Source: Streptomyces sp. NBC_00190
GTDB lineage: Bacteria > Actinomycetota > Actinomycetes > Streptomycetales > Streptomycetaceae
Direction of reading: 5' to 3'
DNA: 64,000 nucleotides
Assembly (NCBI RefSeq): GCF_036203305.1
Contig: NZ_CP108131.1
Coordinates: 2,418,001-2,482,000, forward strand
Of this stretch, positions 16,359 through 27,428 are shown one piece after another (the stretch's first letter is position 1; each line of letters opens with the position of its first letter). The notes below the pieces were generated by a model, which was not told the origin of the DNA, searched no databases, and was given only the letters and a program-made list of their open reading frames with translations. The translations under genes and the position numbers were made by a program.

Positions 16359-17174
16359 TCACCACTCCAGGGCCCACGGCCTCCCGGTCGCCGCGAAGTG
16401 ACCGACGTTCACGCACTCCGTGCTCCCGACGCGCATCCGCCGGGCGAGCGGCTGGTGGACGTGCCCGAAGAGGGCGTAGCGGGGCCGGGTGCGCCTGATG
16501 GCGGCGAGCAGGGCCTCGCTCCCCCGTTCGAACCGGCGCGCGACCGTGTCGTAGCAGAGCTCCGGCACCTCCGGCGGGATGTGCGAGCACAGTACGTCCA
16601 CCTCGCCCAGTGCCTCCACCTTGGCGGCGTACTCCTCCACGTCCACCTCGTACGGGGTCCTCATCGGCGAGGGCAGCCCGCCTCCCACGAAGCCGAAGAC
16701 CCTGCCGCCGATCTCCACGCGCTGCCCGTCGAGCACGGTGATCCCGGGGCGGTCTGCGTACTCCGGCCACAGAGCCGGGATGTCGACGTTGCCGTAGGTG
16801 GCGTACGTCGGGGCGGGGAAGGCGGCGAACATCTGCTCGTACTGGCGGCGTACCGCGCCCTCGATGAGCCGGTCCCGGTCCAGTCCGGCCCACAGCTCGC
16901 GTCCGAAGGCCTGGGCCTCGGCGAAGCGGCGCGCGGTGCGCAGCTCCACGATCCGGTCGGCGTTCTCGACGCCGAACAGGTCGGGGAAGATCCCGCGGGA
17001 GTGGTCGGCGTAGTCGAGGAAGAGGACGAGGTCACCGAGGCAGATCAGCGCGTCGGCGCCGTCTCCGGCCCGGGCCAGGGCCTCGGCGTTGCCGTGCACA
17101 TCGCTCACGACGTGGACCCGAGTACGGCTCGATCCGCTCGTGCCCGTCTTCCCGCTCCGCATGCTGCCACCCAT
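16359..17174 (-). CDS. calcineurin-like metallophosphoesterase
   Basis: 271 residues from ATG 17174; an ATG at 17162 is an alternative. All five metallophosphatase motifs are present: SDVHGN, CLGDLVL, YGNVD, CSHIPPE and FGHVHQP. It should hydrolyse phosphoesters in the cytoplasm with two metal ions. Substrate unknown. It lies 80 bp upstream of the SRPBCC gene on the same strand. Confidence 0.9.
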   Translation of the reverse strand: MGGSMRSGKTGTSGSSRTRVHVVSDVHGNAEALARAGDGADALICLGDLVLFLDYADHSRGIFPDLFGVENADRIVELRTARRFAEAQAFGRELWAGLDRDRLIEGAVRRQYEQMFAAFPAPTYATYGNVDIPALWPEYADRPGITVLDGQRVEIGGRVFGFVGGGLPSPMRTPYEVDVEEYAAKVEALGEVDVLCSHIPPEVPELCYDTVARRFERGSEALLAAIRRTRPRYALFGHVHQPLARRMRVGSTECVNVGHFAATGRPWALEW

Positions 17175-17319
17175 GCGGCAACCCTAGGGCGGCCGGGTTA
17201 CGGCGGGTAGACAGGGGTGGCAGAGGCGGCCGGACCTGCGGTTACTTCCGCGTCTCGGACGGGGTCGACTACTGTCGCCGTGTTAGTGCCGCGTTTTGTG
17301 ACGCACGGAACATCTGGCC

Positions 17320-17339
17320 GGTTCCCTCTATCGGGAACC
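17320..17339. promoter_or_regulatory. inverted repeat upstream of acyl-CoA ligase
   Basis: GGTTCCC, six bases, GGGAACC: a perfect 7-bp inverted repeat 66 bp before the start codon of the acyl-CoA ligase, in the spacer facing the metallophosphoesterase. It is placed like an operator. It could also be a weak hairpin, but it is not followed by a T run. The protein that binds it is unknown. Confidence 0.4.
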
Positions 17340-17404
17340 CACTACCGGTGGGTAACGTCCGGTCGGTCCACACGGTGGCGATGGCGCCCAGAGGAGCAGC
17401 AGTC

Positions 17405-19201
17405 TTGCGCGAGTTCAGCCTTCCGGCCCTGTACGAGGTCCCGTCGGACGGGAACCTGACGGATCTCATCCGCCGCAATGCCGCTCAGCATCCCGACACG
17501 GCCGTCATGAGCCGCAAGGTCGACGGCCGGTGGCAGGACGTGACCGCGACCGAGTTCCTGGCCGAGGTCCGGGCCACGGCCAAGGGCCTGATGGCGGCCG
17601 GTGTCCGTCCGGGCGACCGGGTCGCCCTGATCTCCCGTACCCGCTACGAGTGGGTGCTGATCGACTTCGCGATCTGGACCGCGGGCGGCGTCACCGTCCC
17701 CGTGTACGAGACCAGCTCCCCCGAGCAGATCCAGTGGATCCTCGGTGACTCCGGCGCCGTCGCCGCGGTCGTCGAGAGCCCCGGGCACGGTGCGGCCGTG
17801 GCCTCCCTGCGCGACCGGCTGCCGGAACTGCGCGAGGTCTGGGAGATCGAGCAGGGCGCCCTCGAAGCGCTGAAGAGCGCGGGCGCCGCGATCACCGACG
17901 AGGAGGTCGACGAGCGCAGCAGCCTGGCGGGCGCCGACGATCCGGCCACCATCGTCTACACCTCGGGCACCACCGGCCGCCCCAAGGGCTGCGTGCTGAG
18001 CCACCGCAACTTCTTCGCGGAGTGCGGGAACGCGGTGGAGCGCCTGAAGCCGCTGTTCAAGACCGGCGAGTGCTCGGTCCTGCTGTTCCTCCCGGCGGCC
18101 CACGTCTTCGGCCGCCTGGTCGAGGTGGCCGCGGTGCTGGCGCCGATCCGGCTGGGCTGCGTACCGGACATCAAGAACCTCACCGACGAGCTGCAGTCCT
18201 TCCGGCCCACCCTGATCCTCGGTGTGCCGCGCGTCTTCGAGAAGGTCTACAACTCGGCGCGCGCCAAGGCGCAGGCCGAGGGCAAGGGCAAGATCTTCGA
18301 CGCGGCTGCCGAGACGGCGATCGCGTACAGCCGGGCGCTGGACACCCCCCGCGGCCCGTCCTTCGGGCTGAAGCTCAAGCACAAGGTCTTCACCAAGCTG
18401 GTCTACAGCAAGCTGCACGCGGTCCTCGGCGGACGCGGCGAGTACGCGATCTCCGGCGGCGCCCCGCTCGGCGAGCGGCTCGGGCACTTCTTCCGCGGCA
18501 TCGGCTTCACGGTGCTGGAGGGCTACGGCCTGACCGAGTCCTGCGCGGCCACGACCTTCAACCCGTGGGACAAGCAGAAGATCGGTACGGTCGGCCAGCC
18601 CATGCCGGGCTCCGTGGTGCGCATCGCGGACGACGGCGAGGTGCTGCTGCACGGCGAGCAGATCTTCACCGGGTACTGGAAGAACGAGACGGCGACCGCC
18701 GAGGCACTGACGGACGGCTGGTTCCACACCGGTGACGTCGGCACCCTCGACGAGGACGGCTACCTCACGATCACCGGGCGCAAGAAGGAACTCATCGTCA
18801 CCGCCGGCGGCAAGAACGTCGCCCCGGCCGTGATCGAGGACCGGATCCGCGCGCACGCGCTGGTCGCGGAGTGCATGGTCGTGGGCGACGGGCGGCCGTT
18901 CGTGGCCGCGCTGGTCACCATCGACGAGGAGTTCCTCGGCCGCTGGGCCGCGGAGCACGGCAAGCCGGCCGGTGTGACGGCGGCGGAACTGCGCGAGGAC
19001 GCGGAGCTCGTCGCCGCCGTCCAGAAGGCCGTCGACGACGGCAACGCGGCGGTTTCCAAGGCGGAATCGGTGCGGAAATTCCGCATTCTGCCCTCCCAGT
19101 TCACGGAGGAGTCGGGCCACATCACGCCGTCGCTGAAGCTGAAGCGCAATGTGGTGGCGAAGGACTTCGCGGACGAGATCGAAGCCCTCTACCGGGGTTA
19201 G
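17405..19201 (+). CDS. fadD: long-chain fatty acid-CoA ligase (AMP-forming)
   Basis: 598 residues from TTG 17405, chosen because GAGGAG lies eight bases upstream and the protein then begins REFSLPALYEVP. It activates fatty acids to acyl-CoA through an acyl-adenylate. The AMP-binding signature is YTSGTTGRPKGC near residue 185. Further motifs are LEGYGLTE, GWFHTGDVGTLDEDGYL and the C-terminal catalytic Lys region ITGRKKELIVTAGGKN. The AFD is of the FadD15 type seen in actinobacteria. It is convergent with the oxidase gene, with only 6 bp between stops. Confidence 0.93.
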   Translation: MREFSLPALYEVPSDGNLTDLIRRNAAQHPDTAVMSRKVDGRWQDVTATEFLAEVRATAKGLMAAGVRPGDRVALISRTRYEWVLIDFAIWTAGGVTVPVYETSSPEQIQWILGDSGAVAAVVESPGHGAAVASLRDRLPELREVWEIEQGALEALKSAGAAITDEEVDERSSLAGADDPATIVYTSGTTGRPKGCVLSHRNFFAECGNAVERLKPLFKTGECSVLLFLPAAHVFGRLVEVAAVLAPIRLGCVPDIKNLTDELQSFRPTLILGVPRVFEKVYNSARAKAQAEGKGKIFDAAAETAIAYSRALDTPRGPSFGLKLKHKVFTKLVYSKLHAVLGGRGEYAISGGAPLGERLGHFFRGIGFTVLEGYGLTESCAATTFNPWDKQKIGTVGQPMPGSVVRIADDGEVLLHGEQIFTGYWKNETATAEALTDGWFHTGDVGTLDEDGYLTITGRKKELIVTAGGKNVAPAVIEDRIRAHALVAECMVVGDGRPFVAALVTIDEEFLGRWAAEHGKPAGVTAAELREDAELVAAVQKAVDDGNAAVSKAESVRKFRILPSQFTEESGHITPSLKLKRNVVAKDFADEIEALYRG

Positions 19202-19207
19202 CCGGGG

Positions 19208-20890
<1,683 letters not shown>

Positions 20891-20935
20891 TCAGGCATGG
20901 CTGCGGCGGCCGCGCCGACCGGCGCGGCCGCAGGA

Positions 20936-22078
20936 CTACAGCAGCTCGCGCAGGCGGTCCGCCAGGAGGTCCCAGCGCCACTTCTCCTCGACCCAGGCAC
21001 GGCCCGCCTCGCCCATGCGCGCCCGCAGGGCCGGGTCCTGCAGCAGAGCGACGACCCGGTCCGCCGCCTCGGACGGCTCGCCGCCCCGGACGACCCAGCC
21101 CGTCTCTCCGTCCAGCACCGCGTCAGGGGCTCCGCCGGAGTCTCCCGCGACGACCGGCAGGCCCGTCGCCGAAGCCTCCAGGTAGACGATCCCGAGCCCC
21201 TCGACGTCCAGCCCGCCCCGCCGGGTCCGGCACGGCATGGCGAAGACGTCCCCGGCCCCGAAGTGCGCGGGCAGCTCGGCCCACGGGACCGCTCCCGTGA
21301 AGAGCACCGAGTCCGCGACGCCCACGGACACCGCCAGTTCCCGCAGGTCCGCCTCGTACGGCCCGCCGCCCACGATCAGCAGCACCGCGTCCGGCACCGC
21401 CGCCAGGATCCGCGGCATCGCCTCGATCATGGTGTCCTGCCCCTTCCGGGGGACCAGCCGGGACACGCACACCACGACCGGGCGGTCGGTCAGACCCAGC
21501 CGGGCCCGGACCTCCGCACCACCCGACTCCGGGTGGAAGGTCTTCTCGTCCACCCCCGGCGGAAGTTGCACCATCCGGGCCGCCGCCCGGTCCGTCACCG
21601 CCGAGGCGATCCGCGAGCGGGTGTACTCCCCCAGGTACGTCAGCGTGTCCGTGCCCTCGCCGATCCGCCGCAGCAACTGCCGCGCGGCCGGCAGCTGGGC
21701 CCAGCCCGCCTCGTGCCCGTGCGTGGTCGCCACGATGCGCCGAGCCCCGGCCCGCCGCAGCGCCGGGCCCATCAGACCGAGCGGGGCCGCCGCCCCGAAC
21801 CACACCGACTCGCAGCCGTGTTCGCGCAGCAGGCCCACGGCCCGCCGCGTCACGCGCGGTGTCGGCAGCAGCATCGTCGTGCGGTCGCGCACGACCTGGA
21901 ACGGCTGCTCGGCGTCGAAGGCCGCGGTGGCCTCGCGGCCCTCCGCGCTGTGCTTCCACGTGGAGGCGTAGACGACGACCCGGTCGGGATCCAGCCGTAG
22001 CGCCATGTTGTGCAGGAAGGCCTGGATACCGCCCGGTCGCGGCGGGAAGTCGTTGGTCACGATCAGCGTCTTGTGCAT
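20936..22078 (-). CDS. GT4 glycosyltransferase, PimB-like mannosyltransferase
   Basis: 380 residues. GT-B fold retaining transferase: N-terminal VTNDFPPRPGGIQAFLHNMA, donor-domain segments CVSRLVPRKGQDTMIEAMP, VGGGPYEADL and the EX7E motif EGLGIVYLEASATGLPVV. These match the GDP-mannose-dependent PimB' enzyme that adds the second mannose to phosphatidylinositol mannoside. Actinobacteria use these lipids in the envelope. It is probably peripheral at the inner membrane face. It starts 24 bp after the lipoprotein gene and likely belongs to one transcript with the cell-wall genes upstream. Confidence 0.85.
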   Translation of the reverse strand: MHKTLIVTNDFPPRPGGIQAFLHNMALRLDPDRVVVYASTWKHSAEGREATAAFDAEQPFQVVRDRTTMLLPTPRVTRRAVGLLREHGCESVWFGAAAPLGLMGPALRRAGARRIVATTHGHEAGWAQLPAARQLLRRIGEGTDTLTYLGEYTRSRIASAVTDRAAARMVQLPPGVDEKTFHPESGGAEVRARLGLTDRPVVVCVSRLVPRKGQDTMIEAMPRILAAVPDAVLLIVGGGPYEADLRELAVSVGVADSVLFTGAVPWAELPAHFGAGDVFAMPCRTRRGGLDVEGLGIVYLEASATGLPVVAGDSGGAPDAVLDGETGWVVRGGEPSEAADRVVALLQDPALRARMGEAGRAWVEEKWRWDLLADRLRELL

Positions 22079-22102
22079 CGCCTGCCAACGTACCGGACGT
22101 CC

Positions 22103-23215
22103 TCAGCGGAGCTCCTCCCGCAGTGCCTCCTGCCAGGCGCGCGTCAGCCCGGCCAGGTCCACGCCCAGCGCCTCGTCCAGCGCCACCGGCAGCGGCTCGC
22201 GCCCCGCCCGCTCGTAGAGGCCCACGAGCGCCGCCTCCCCCCACCGGTCCGCGATCAGCCTGCAGGCCAGCCACGCTCCCTCGTACGCCCGGGCCACCGC
22301 TTCCGGGTCGCCGCCGAATGTGAAGGCCTCCGCCGGGGGCAGCTCGCCGGGCACCTCGCCCCGCCGTACGGCCCGGCCGAGCGCGGGGGCGCCCTGCTGC
22401 GGCGTGGTGGACCCGCCCCGGTACGCAGCCCAGTCCGCGAAGCCCTCGGAGAGCCACAGCGGGGTCGAGGCGGTGGTCGACGCCCGGGTGGCCACGTGGG
22501 CGACCTCGTGGGTCAGTACGATCCGCCGGCCGGCCTCGCCCAGCTCGGCCCACCCCTGCGGGTTGACCACGACCCGGTCCGCCGGAGCGGGTCCCGCGCC
22601 CACCCGGCCGGTGGTGACGGCGCCCAGCCCCCGGTACGCGTCGGCCGACCCGCCCAGCAGCTCCGCCATCCGCTCCAGGGATCCGGGGACCAGCACCACC
22701 ACCCGCCCCGCCCACGGCTTCGGCCACGCGGAGCTCGCCACGGGCACCGCCCGGTCGGCCTCGGCGGAGATCCCGGCCAGGTCGGGGGCGCCGGCCCCGC
22801 CCAGGACCAGGGAGCGCTCGCCCCGGACCACCTGCACCGGGCCCTGGTCCCACAGCTGCGGCAGCGCCCCGGGGGCGGGCCGGTCCGTGCGGACCCGCCA
22901 GCTCCCGCCGTCCATGACCAGGTCGAGCTCGCGCGCCGATCCCGCCGGGGCCGCGTCGTAGCCGGTCAGCCGGTAGCGCAGCTCCGCCCGTACGAGGGCC
23001 CGTACGCCGTCGCGCCGCACCGAGGTCACCTCGTACGCCCGGTCCTCGACCGGGATCCCCGCCGGCTGCCCCGGCTCGGACCGCGACCAGTCGGTGACGG
23101 CCCGGCGGATGTCCCGCTCGGCCGTGCCGGCCGGCCGCAGCGCGCCGCATCCGGCCAGCAGGACGCACAGCAGGAGCGGCAGTACGCGCAGGAGACGACG
23201 ACCCGGAAACATCAC
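22103..23215 (-). CDS. lipoprotein with gluzincin-type HEXXH motif
   Basis: 370 residues. A lipoprotein signal (VLPLLLCVLLAGCGAL, lipid-Cys near residue 23) anchors it outside the membrane. The C-terminal half contains LTHEVAHVAT and, 21 residues later, LSEGFADWAAY. HEXXH with a downstream Glu in an E-G/A-x-A/F context is the zinc-binding pattern of gluzincin peptidases. The N-terminal half has no domain I recognise but may be a ligand-binding beta domain (RDIRRAVTDWSR). It is a putative surface metallopeptidase, substrate unknown. GTG 23215 or ATG 23212 are the starts. It follows the NlpC/P60 gene by 22 bp. Confidence 0.75.
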   Translation of the reverse strand: MMFPGRRLLRVLPLLLCVLLAGCGALRPAGTAERDIRRAVTDWSRSEPGQPAGIPVEDRAYEVTSVRRDGVRALVRAELRYRLTGYDAAPAGSARELDLVMDGGSWRVRTDRPAPGALPQLWDQGPVQVVRGERSLVLGGAGAPDLAGISAEADRAVPVASSAWPKPWAGRVVVLVPGSLERMAELLGGSADAYRGLGAVTTGRVGAGPAPADRVVVNPQGWAELGEAGRRIVLTHEVAHVATRASTTASTPLWLSEGFADWAAYRGGSTTPQQGAPALGRAVRRGEVPGELPPAEAFTFGGDPEAVARAYEGAWLACRLIADRWGEAALVGLYERAGREPLPVALDEALGVDLAGLTRAWQEALREELR

Positions 23216-23237
23216 CCGATCGTACGCACGGCCTGGA

Positions 23238-24281
23238 TCAGGGGCGCGTGACCGAGGACACCGGCATCATCCCGACCGGGTCGTAGCGGACCCTGGCGCC
23301 GGGGTAGGGGGCGTGCACCACCTGGCCGTTGCCGACGTACATGCCCACGTGGCTGGCGTCCGAGCGGTACGTCACCAGATCGCCGGGGCGCGCCTGCGAC
23401 AGCGGGACCTGGCGTCCCGCGTACCGCTGTGCCTGCGAGGTGCGCGGCAGCGAGACGCCCGCCTGGCGGTACGACCAGACCATCAGCCCGGAGCAGTCGA
23501 AGCCGGAGGGGCCGGTGGAGCCCCACACGTACGGGCGGCCGACCGCCGACCGGGCCGCCATCACGGCCGCCCCGGCGCGGCCGGAGGAGGGGCCGAAGGA
23601 GGGGAAGTCGGGCTGGGCGCCGGGGCGGCCGCCCGCGCGCGAGGCGCGCTCGAAGTCGGCCCTTTGCTCTGCGTTCATGGCGCCCAGCAGCCGCCGGGCG
23701 GCCGCGAGCTTCGCCGTGACGGAGCGCTTGTGCCGGGCCACGTCGGCGCGCAGGGCGTCGAGTTCGGCCAGCTTGCCGGCGGCCTCGCGGCGCTCCTGGC
23801 CGAGCCGGCGCTGCTCCTCGCGGAGTTCGTCGAGCTGGCGGGCCTGGAGGCCGGTCAGCCGTTCCAGGGCGGCGGCCTGCTCCAGGTAGGCGTCGGGGTC
23901 CGCGGACAGCAGCAGGGCGACGGTGGGGTCGATGCCGCCGCTGCGGTACTGGGCCCCGGCGAAGGTACCGAGGATGCCCCGCATCGTGTTGATGCGGTCC
24001 TGCGCGCGGGCGACGGCGTCCTGGGCCCGGTCGGCCTCGGAGCGGAGCCGGTCGGCCTTCTCGCCCGCCTCGTTGAAGCGCTCGGTGGCCTGTTCGGCTT
24101 CCTCGAAGAGCCGGTCGACCTGGGCGCGGACACCGCCCGAGGGCTCCTGCGGCAGGCCCGGGTCCGCGCCCGCGGGGGCTCCCGTCATGACGACCGCGGC
24201 GCCGGCCGCGGCGGCGGTCAGGACGGCGGCCTTCGTGTTCCGGTCGAGGCCACCGGGCCCGGGCCGGCGATGGGATGCCAC
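23238..24281 (-). CDS. secreted NlpC/P60 peptidoglycan hydrolase
   Basis: 347 residues from GTG 24281, with AAGGGAG upstream. Domains: signal peptide (about 1-38), a long Glu/Arg-rich coiled coil (about 45-190), a short linker and a C-terminal NlpC/P60 domain. Catalytic residues appear as Cys in SGFDCSGLMVWSY, His in DASHVGMYVG and the third polar residue in VVHAPYPG. It should cleave within peptide stems of peptidoglycan (D-Glu-mDAP bond). It is a close paralogue of the next gene upstream. Confidence 0.92.
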   Translation of the reverse strand: MASHRRPGPGGLDRNTKAAVLTAAAAGAAVVMTGAPAGADPGLPQEPSGGVRAQVDRLFEEAEQATERFNEAGEKADRLRSEADRAQDAVARAQDRINTMRGILGTFAGAQYRSGGIDPTVALLLSADPDAYLEQAAALERLTGLQARQLDELREEQRRLGQERREAAGKLAELDALRADVARHKRSVTAKLAAARRLLGAMNAEQRADFERASRAGGRPGAQPDFPSFGPSSGRAGAAVMAARSAVGRPYVWGSTGPSGFDCSGLMVWSYRQAGVSLPRTSQAQRYAGRQVPLSQARPGDLVTYRSDASHVGMYVGNGQVVHAPYPGARVRYDPVGMMPVSSVTRP

Positions 24282-24502
24282 GTGGAACCGCTCCCTTCCG
24301 CTGTGCGGGGCCCGGGTCCGCCCTCCGTGGACGGCCGTGTGCCGGGTTCCGCGCTGGCAGACAGTAGCGGCGCGATCGGGCACCGACCAACGACCACCGG
24401 GGGGCACACACAGTGACGCCCCGCCGGAGACGCAGGTCACCGGCGGGGCGTGTGGTCAGAGCGGGTCCGCTCAATTCGCCCGGATGGGCGGTGTGCGGCG
24501 CG

Positions 24503-25531
24503 TCATCCGACGCGGACGCCGAACTGGAAGGGCATGTTGTCCATCGACTCGTACTTGATGCCGCTGCGCGGGTTGGAGGCGTGCAGCGTCATGTTGTTGC
24601 CGGCGTAGAGGCCGACGTGGTGCAGGTCGTCGTAGAAGAAGACCAGGTCACCGGGCTGGAGCTGGCTGCGGCTGATGCGCGTGCCGTCGTTGACCTGGGT
24701 GTAGGTGACGCGGCTGATGTTCACGCCGGCCTGCTTGTACGCCCACTGGGTCAGACCCGAGCAGTCGTAGACGGTCGGGCCGGTGCCGCCGGACTGGTAC
24801 GTGTAGCCCAGCTTGGTCTTGGCGGCCGCCAGGGCGGCTCCGGCGCGGCCGGAGGCGCTCACGTTGCCGAGGTCGACCCGCTGGCTGTCGCTGCGGCTGG
24901 CGCGGGCCTCGTCGTCCTTGATCGCCGCGCGCTCCTGCGCGGTCAGGGTGTTGAGCAGGGCCTGGGCCTCGGCGAGCTTCTCCTGCGAGACCTTCTTCTT
25001 CTCGCCGAGCTCCTTGCGGGTGGCGTCGAGGTCGGCGAGCTTGCCGGCGGCCTCCTGGCGCTGCTGTGCGAGGGTGCGCTGCTTGGCCTGGATCTTCTGG
25101 ACCGCCTCGACCTGCTTGCCGCTCAGGTGCTCCAGCGTGGAGGCCTTGTCGAGGTAGCTGTCGGGGTCCTCGGAGAGGAGGAGGGCGAGCGAGGGGTCGA
25201 TGCCGCCGTTGCGGTACTGGGCGCTCGCCATCGAACCGAGCGTGCTGCGCAGCTCGTTGAGGTCACCCTGGCCGCGCGCGACCTGGTCCTGGAGCTGCCC
25301 GATCTCCTTTTCGAGCTTCTCCTGGCGTTCCTTGGCCCCGTTGAACTTCTCGGTGGCCTGCTCCGCCTCTTCGTAGAGCGCGTCGACCTGGGACTTGACC
25401 TCGTCCTTGCTCGGCTTCCCCGGAGCGGCGGAGGCGCTCTGGGCGGAGAGGGCGACGACTGCTGCGGCGGCGGCGCCGAGTACGGTCACGCGGGTGCGGT
25501 TCGGCTGCTTGGGTCGACGGTGGGACGCCAC
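24503..25531 (-). CDS. secreted NlpC/P60 peptidoglycan hydrolase, paralogue
   Basis: 342 residues from GTG 25531 with AAGGAG upstream. Same architecture as its neighbour: signal peptide ending at SASAAPG, a coiled coil of about 130 residues with Lys/Glu repeats (ERQEKLEKEIGQLQDQ), then NlpC/P60 with Cys in TVYDCSGLTQWAYK, His in DLHHVGLYAG and His in MTLHASNP. The shared AQYRNGGIDPSLALLLSEDP motif lies in the coiled coil of both. The 221-bp gap between the paralogues argues for a local duplication with separate regulation. Confidence 0.92.
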   Translation of the reverse strand: MASHRRPKQPNRTRVTVLGAAAAAVVALSAQSASAAPGKPSKDEVKSQVDALYEEAEQATEKFNGAKERQEKLEKEIGQLQDQVARGQGDLNELRSTLGSMASAQYRNGGIDPSLALLLSEDPDSYLDKASTLEHLSGKQVEAVQKIQAKQRTLAQQRQEAAGKLADLDATRKELGEKKKVSQEKLAEAQALLNTLTAQERAAIKDDEARASRSDSQRVDLGNVSASGRAGAALAAAKTKLGYTYQSGGTGPTVYDCSGLTQWAYKQAGVNISRVTYTQVNDGTRISRSQLQPGDLVFFYDDLHHVGLYAGNNMTLHASNPRSGIKYESMDNMPFQFGVRVG

Positions 25532-25783
25532 GGAGGCGAGCTCCTTCTTCCTAGAGCCGCCGAAGAACGCAACTCGGCAGCACCTCCGCCGTCACCCCGA
25601 ATGAGTGATCCACCGCACGAAGGTTTGAGCAGACCCTAGTGACCCATCTGTGATCAGTTCAAATCCTGCCGGGAAAAAACTTGGTCCCCGACCAGCTTCT
25701 TTACCCGCAGCGCACGCTCTGTGCCGGGCACTTGACGGTGCGTCCCCTGCAAGCCCTATCAATTCCGGCATCAGGGCGAGGAG

Positions 25784-27145
25784 TTACGAAACGCGCGAAA
25801 GCCGCTTCAGCAACAAAGCGGACGTTACGGGCCGCGCACCCGCGGCGGCCACCCCGTCGGCGACCTCCCGGTCCGTGGAGACCACGACCACCGGCCGGCC
25901 GGGCGGCTCCGCGCGCACCAGCTGGCGGATCAGCTCGTCCGCCGTCACCCCGGCCTTGGAGAACAGCACCCGTACCCCGCGCGGCGGCGCGAGCAGCACC
26001 GGGGCCGCCAGTTCCGCCCCGTCGAAGACGCAGGTCATCTCCGCGCCCGTCTGCGCGGCCAGCATCGACAGCCCGCCCAGCAGCCGCAGCCGCTGCTTCT
26101 CCAGCGGCATCGTCGGATAGCCCGTCTTGGTCACGTTGTAGCCGTCGACCACCAGATGGGCCTGGGGCAGCGCCAACAGCTGGTCCAGCAGCGCCGGATC
26201 GGTCTCCGACAGGGCACGCGCCGCGATGTCCTTGGGCGTCATCCGGCCCGGCTCCACCGCGTCCACGGTGTCCGCCGGGCGGGTGTTGACCGGAGGCAGC
26301 GCCAGCTCGCGGCGCAGCCCCGCCGCCGCGTCCAGCACGGTGTCCAGCAGCAGCCGCAGCCGCATGTCCTCGATGCTGCGCCCCTCGCGGGTGGCCCGGC
26401 GCGAGGTCTCCAGCGCCGACTCGACCTCCGCGAGCCGGGACTTGAGCCGCCGGGTCTCGCTCTCGGCGGCGGCCACGCGCGCGGCCGCCTCGCCGCGGAT
26501 CCCGTCGATCTCGGCGGTCAGCTTGCGCAGGGCCGCGTCGCCGCGCTTGACGTCGCTGAGGGCGCTGCGCAGCTTGCGGTGAAGCGATTCCGCTTCCTTG
26601 CGCGAGGCCTCCAGCTCGGCCCGCACCTGCTCGCCGCCGGTGCGCTGCAGTTCCCGTACCTGGGCCAGCTCCTCGCGGAGCCGGTCCAGCTCGCGCCGGG
26701 TCTCTTCGCCGACCCGCTCGGCGTCGGCGCGCTGCGCCTCCTCGCCCGCGGCGGCCACCAGCTTGACCCAGCCGACCGGCCGCAGGACGTACGCGGCGGC
26801 CGCCACGTCCAGCGGATCGGCGGCGGCGGGCGGGGCACCGGACTCCAGCGCGCCGGCCAGCTCCACCTGCGCCTCGCGCAGCTTCTCGGCCACCCGACCG
26901 CGGAACACCGGGTCGGTCTCGACCGCCGCGGCCATGGCGTTGCCCGCGAACTTGGCGCGCCGGGTCGGGGTGAACCGGGCGTACTGACGCAGCTGCGCGG
27001 GAAGGTCCGCGACCGTCAGCGCGCCGAAGGCGTCCGAGACGAGCGCGACGACCCGGCGCCGCACGCCTTCCGGCAGCGGGCGGTCGAGCACCTCGGCGGC
27101 GTCGCCGGCCGCGTCGGCCGGCTCAGCGCCGCTTGCTGGCTCCAC
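25784..27145 (-). CDS. NYN-domain (YacP-like) putative RNase/RNA-binding protein
   Basis: 453 residues from GTG 27145. Three parts are visible: an N-terminal helical region (about 20-130), a coiled coil (about 135-280, rich in Glu/Arg/Ala), and a C-terminal NYN domain (about 320-450). The NYN domain shows HLVVDGYNVTKTGYP, CVFDGAEL and VVVVSTDREVADGVAAAGA, the acidic residues of PIN-like metal-dependent nucleases. YacP/Rae1 of Bacillus cleaves mRNA at the ribosome; the actinobacterial form with a coiled coil is not characterised to my knowledge. The 252 bp upstream of the paralogue 24503-25531 ends at this gene's stop. Confidence 0.85.
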   Translation of the reverse strand: MEPASGAEPADAAGDAAEVLDRPLPEGVRRRVVALVSDAFGALTVADLPAQLRQYARFTPTRRAKFAGNAMAAAVETDPVFRGRVAEKLREAQVELAGALESGAPPAAADPLDVAAAAYVLRPVGWVKLVAAAGEEAQRADAERVGEETRRELDRLREELAQVRELQRTGGEQVRAELEASRKEAESLHRKLRSALSDVKRGDAALRKLTAEIDGIRGEAAARVAAAESETRRLKSRLAEVESALETSRRATREGRSIEDMRLRLLLDTVLDAAAGLRRELALPPVNTRPADTVDAVEPGRMTPKDIAARALSETDPALLDQLLALPQAHLVVDGYNVTKTGYPTMPLEKQRLRLLGGLSMLAAQTGAEMTCVFDGAELAAPVLLAPPRGVRVLFSKAGVTADELIRQLVRAEPPGRPVVVVSTDREVADGVAAAGARPVTSALLLKRLSRVS

Positions 27146-27188
27146 AATCCGTCACCCCTACCGTGATCTACCTGTGGGCACGGCTCCC

Positions 27189-27428
27189 TCAGGAGTCCGC
27201 GCCCGGCCTGTCCACGAGCTCGATCTGGTCCACCGCGTTGCACCACCGGCAGCGGACCGACTCGATGGTCTCATTGACCACCTCGCGCTCCTCGACCTTC
27301 GGTTCCCCGGCGAGGTCCAGGTGGATGTACTCCACGACCTTCGACGAACGGGTGACATCGAAACGCGTGAGGTTGCCGCACAGGGTGCAGCGCCACCGGG
27401 TGGTGTCGGTCGGCTGGGGAACCGTCAT
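27189..27428 (-). CDS. small zinc-ribbon protein, function unknown
   Basis: 79 residues. Two Cys pairs, CTLCGN near residue 14 and CRWCN near residue 60, about 40 residues apart, should bind one zinc ion. The middle is a beta-rich stretch (FDVTRSSKVVEYIHLDL). I know similar proteins only as conserved hypotheticals of Streptomyces. ATG at 27428 with AAGGAG upstream. It lies 43 bp upstream of the NYN gene, on the same strand, so both may be in one mRNA. Confidence 0.75.
   Translation of the reverse strand: MTVPQPTDTTRWRCTLCGNLTRFDVTRSSKVVEYIHLDLAGEPKVEEREVVNETIESVRCRWCNAVDQIELVDRPGADS

Noticed and set aside
25532..25783. Possible c-di-AMP (ydaO) riboswitch before the NlpC/P60 gene
   Set aside because: Such riboswitches precede some Streptomyces cell-wall hydrolases, but I could not find the conserved core motifs here. 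A covariance search would settle it.
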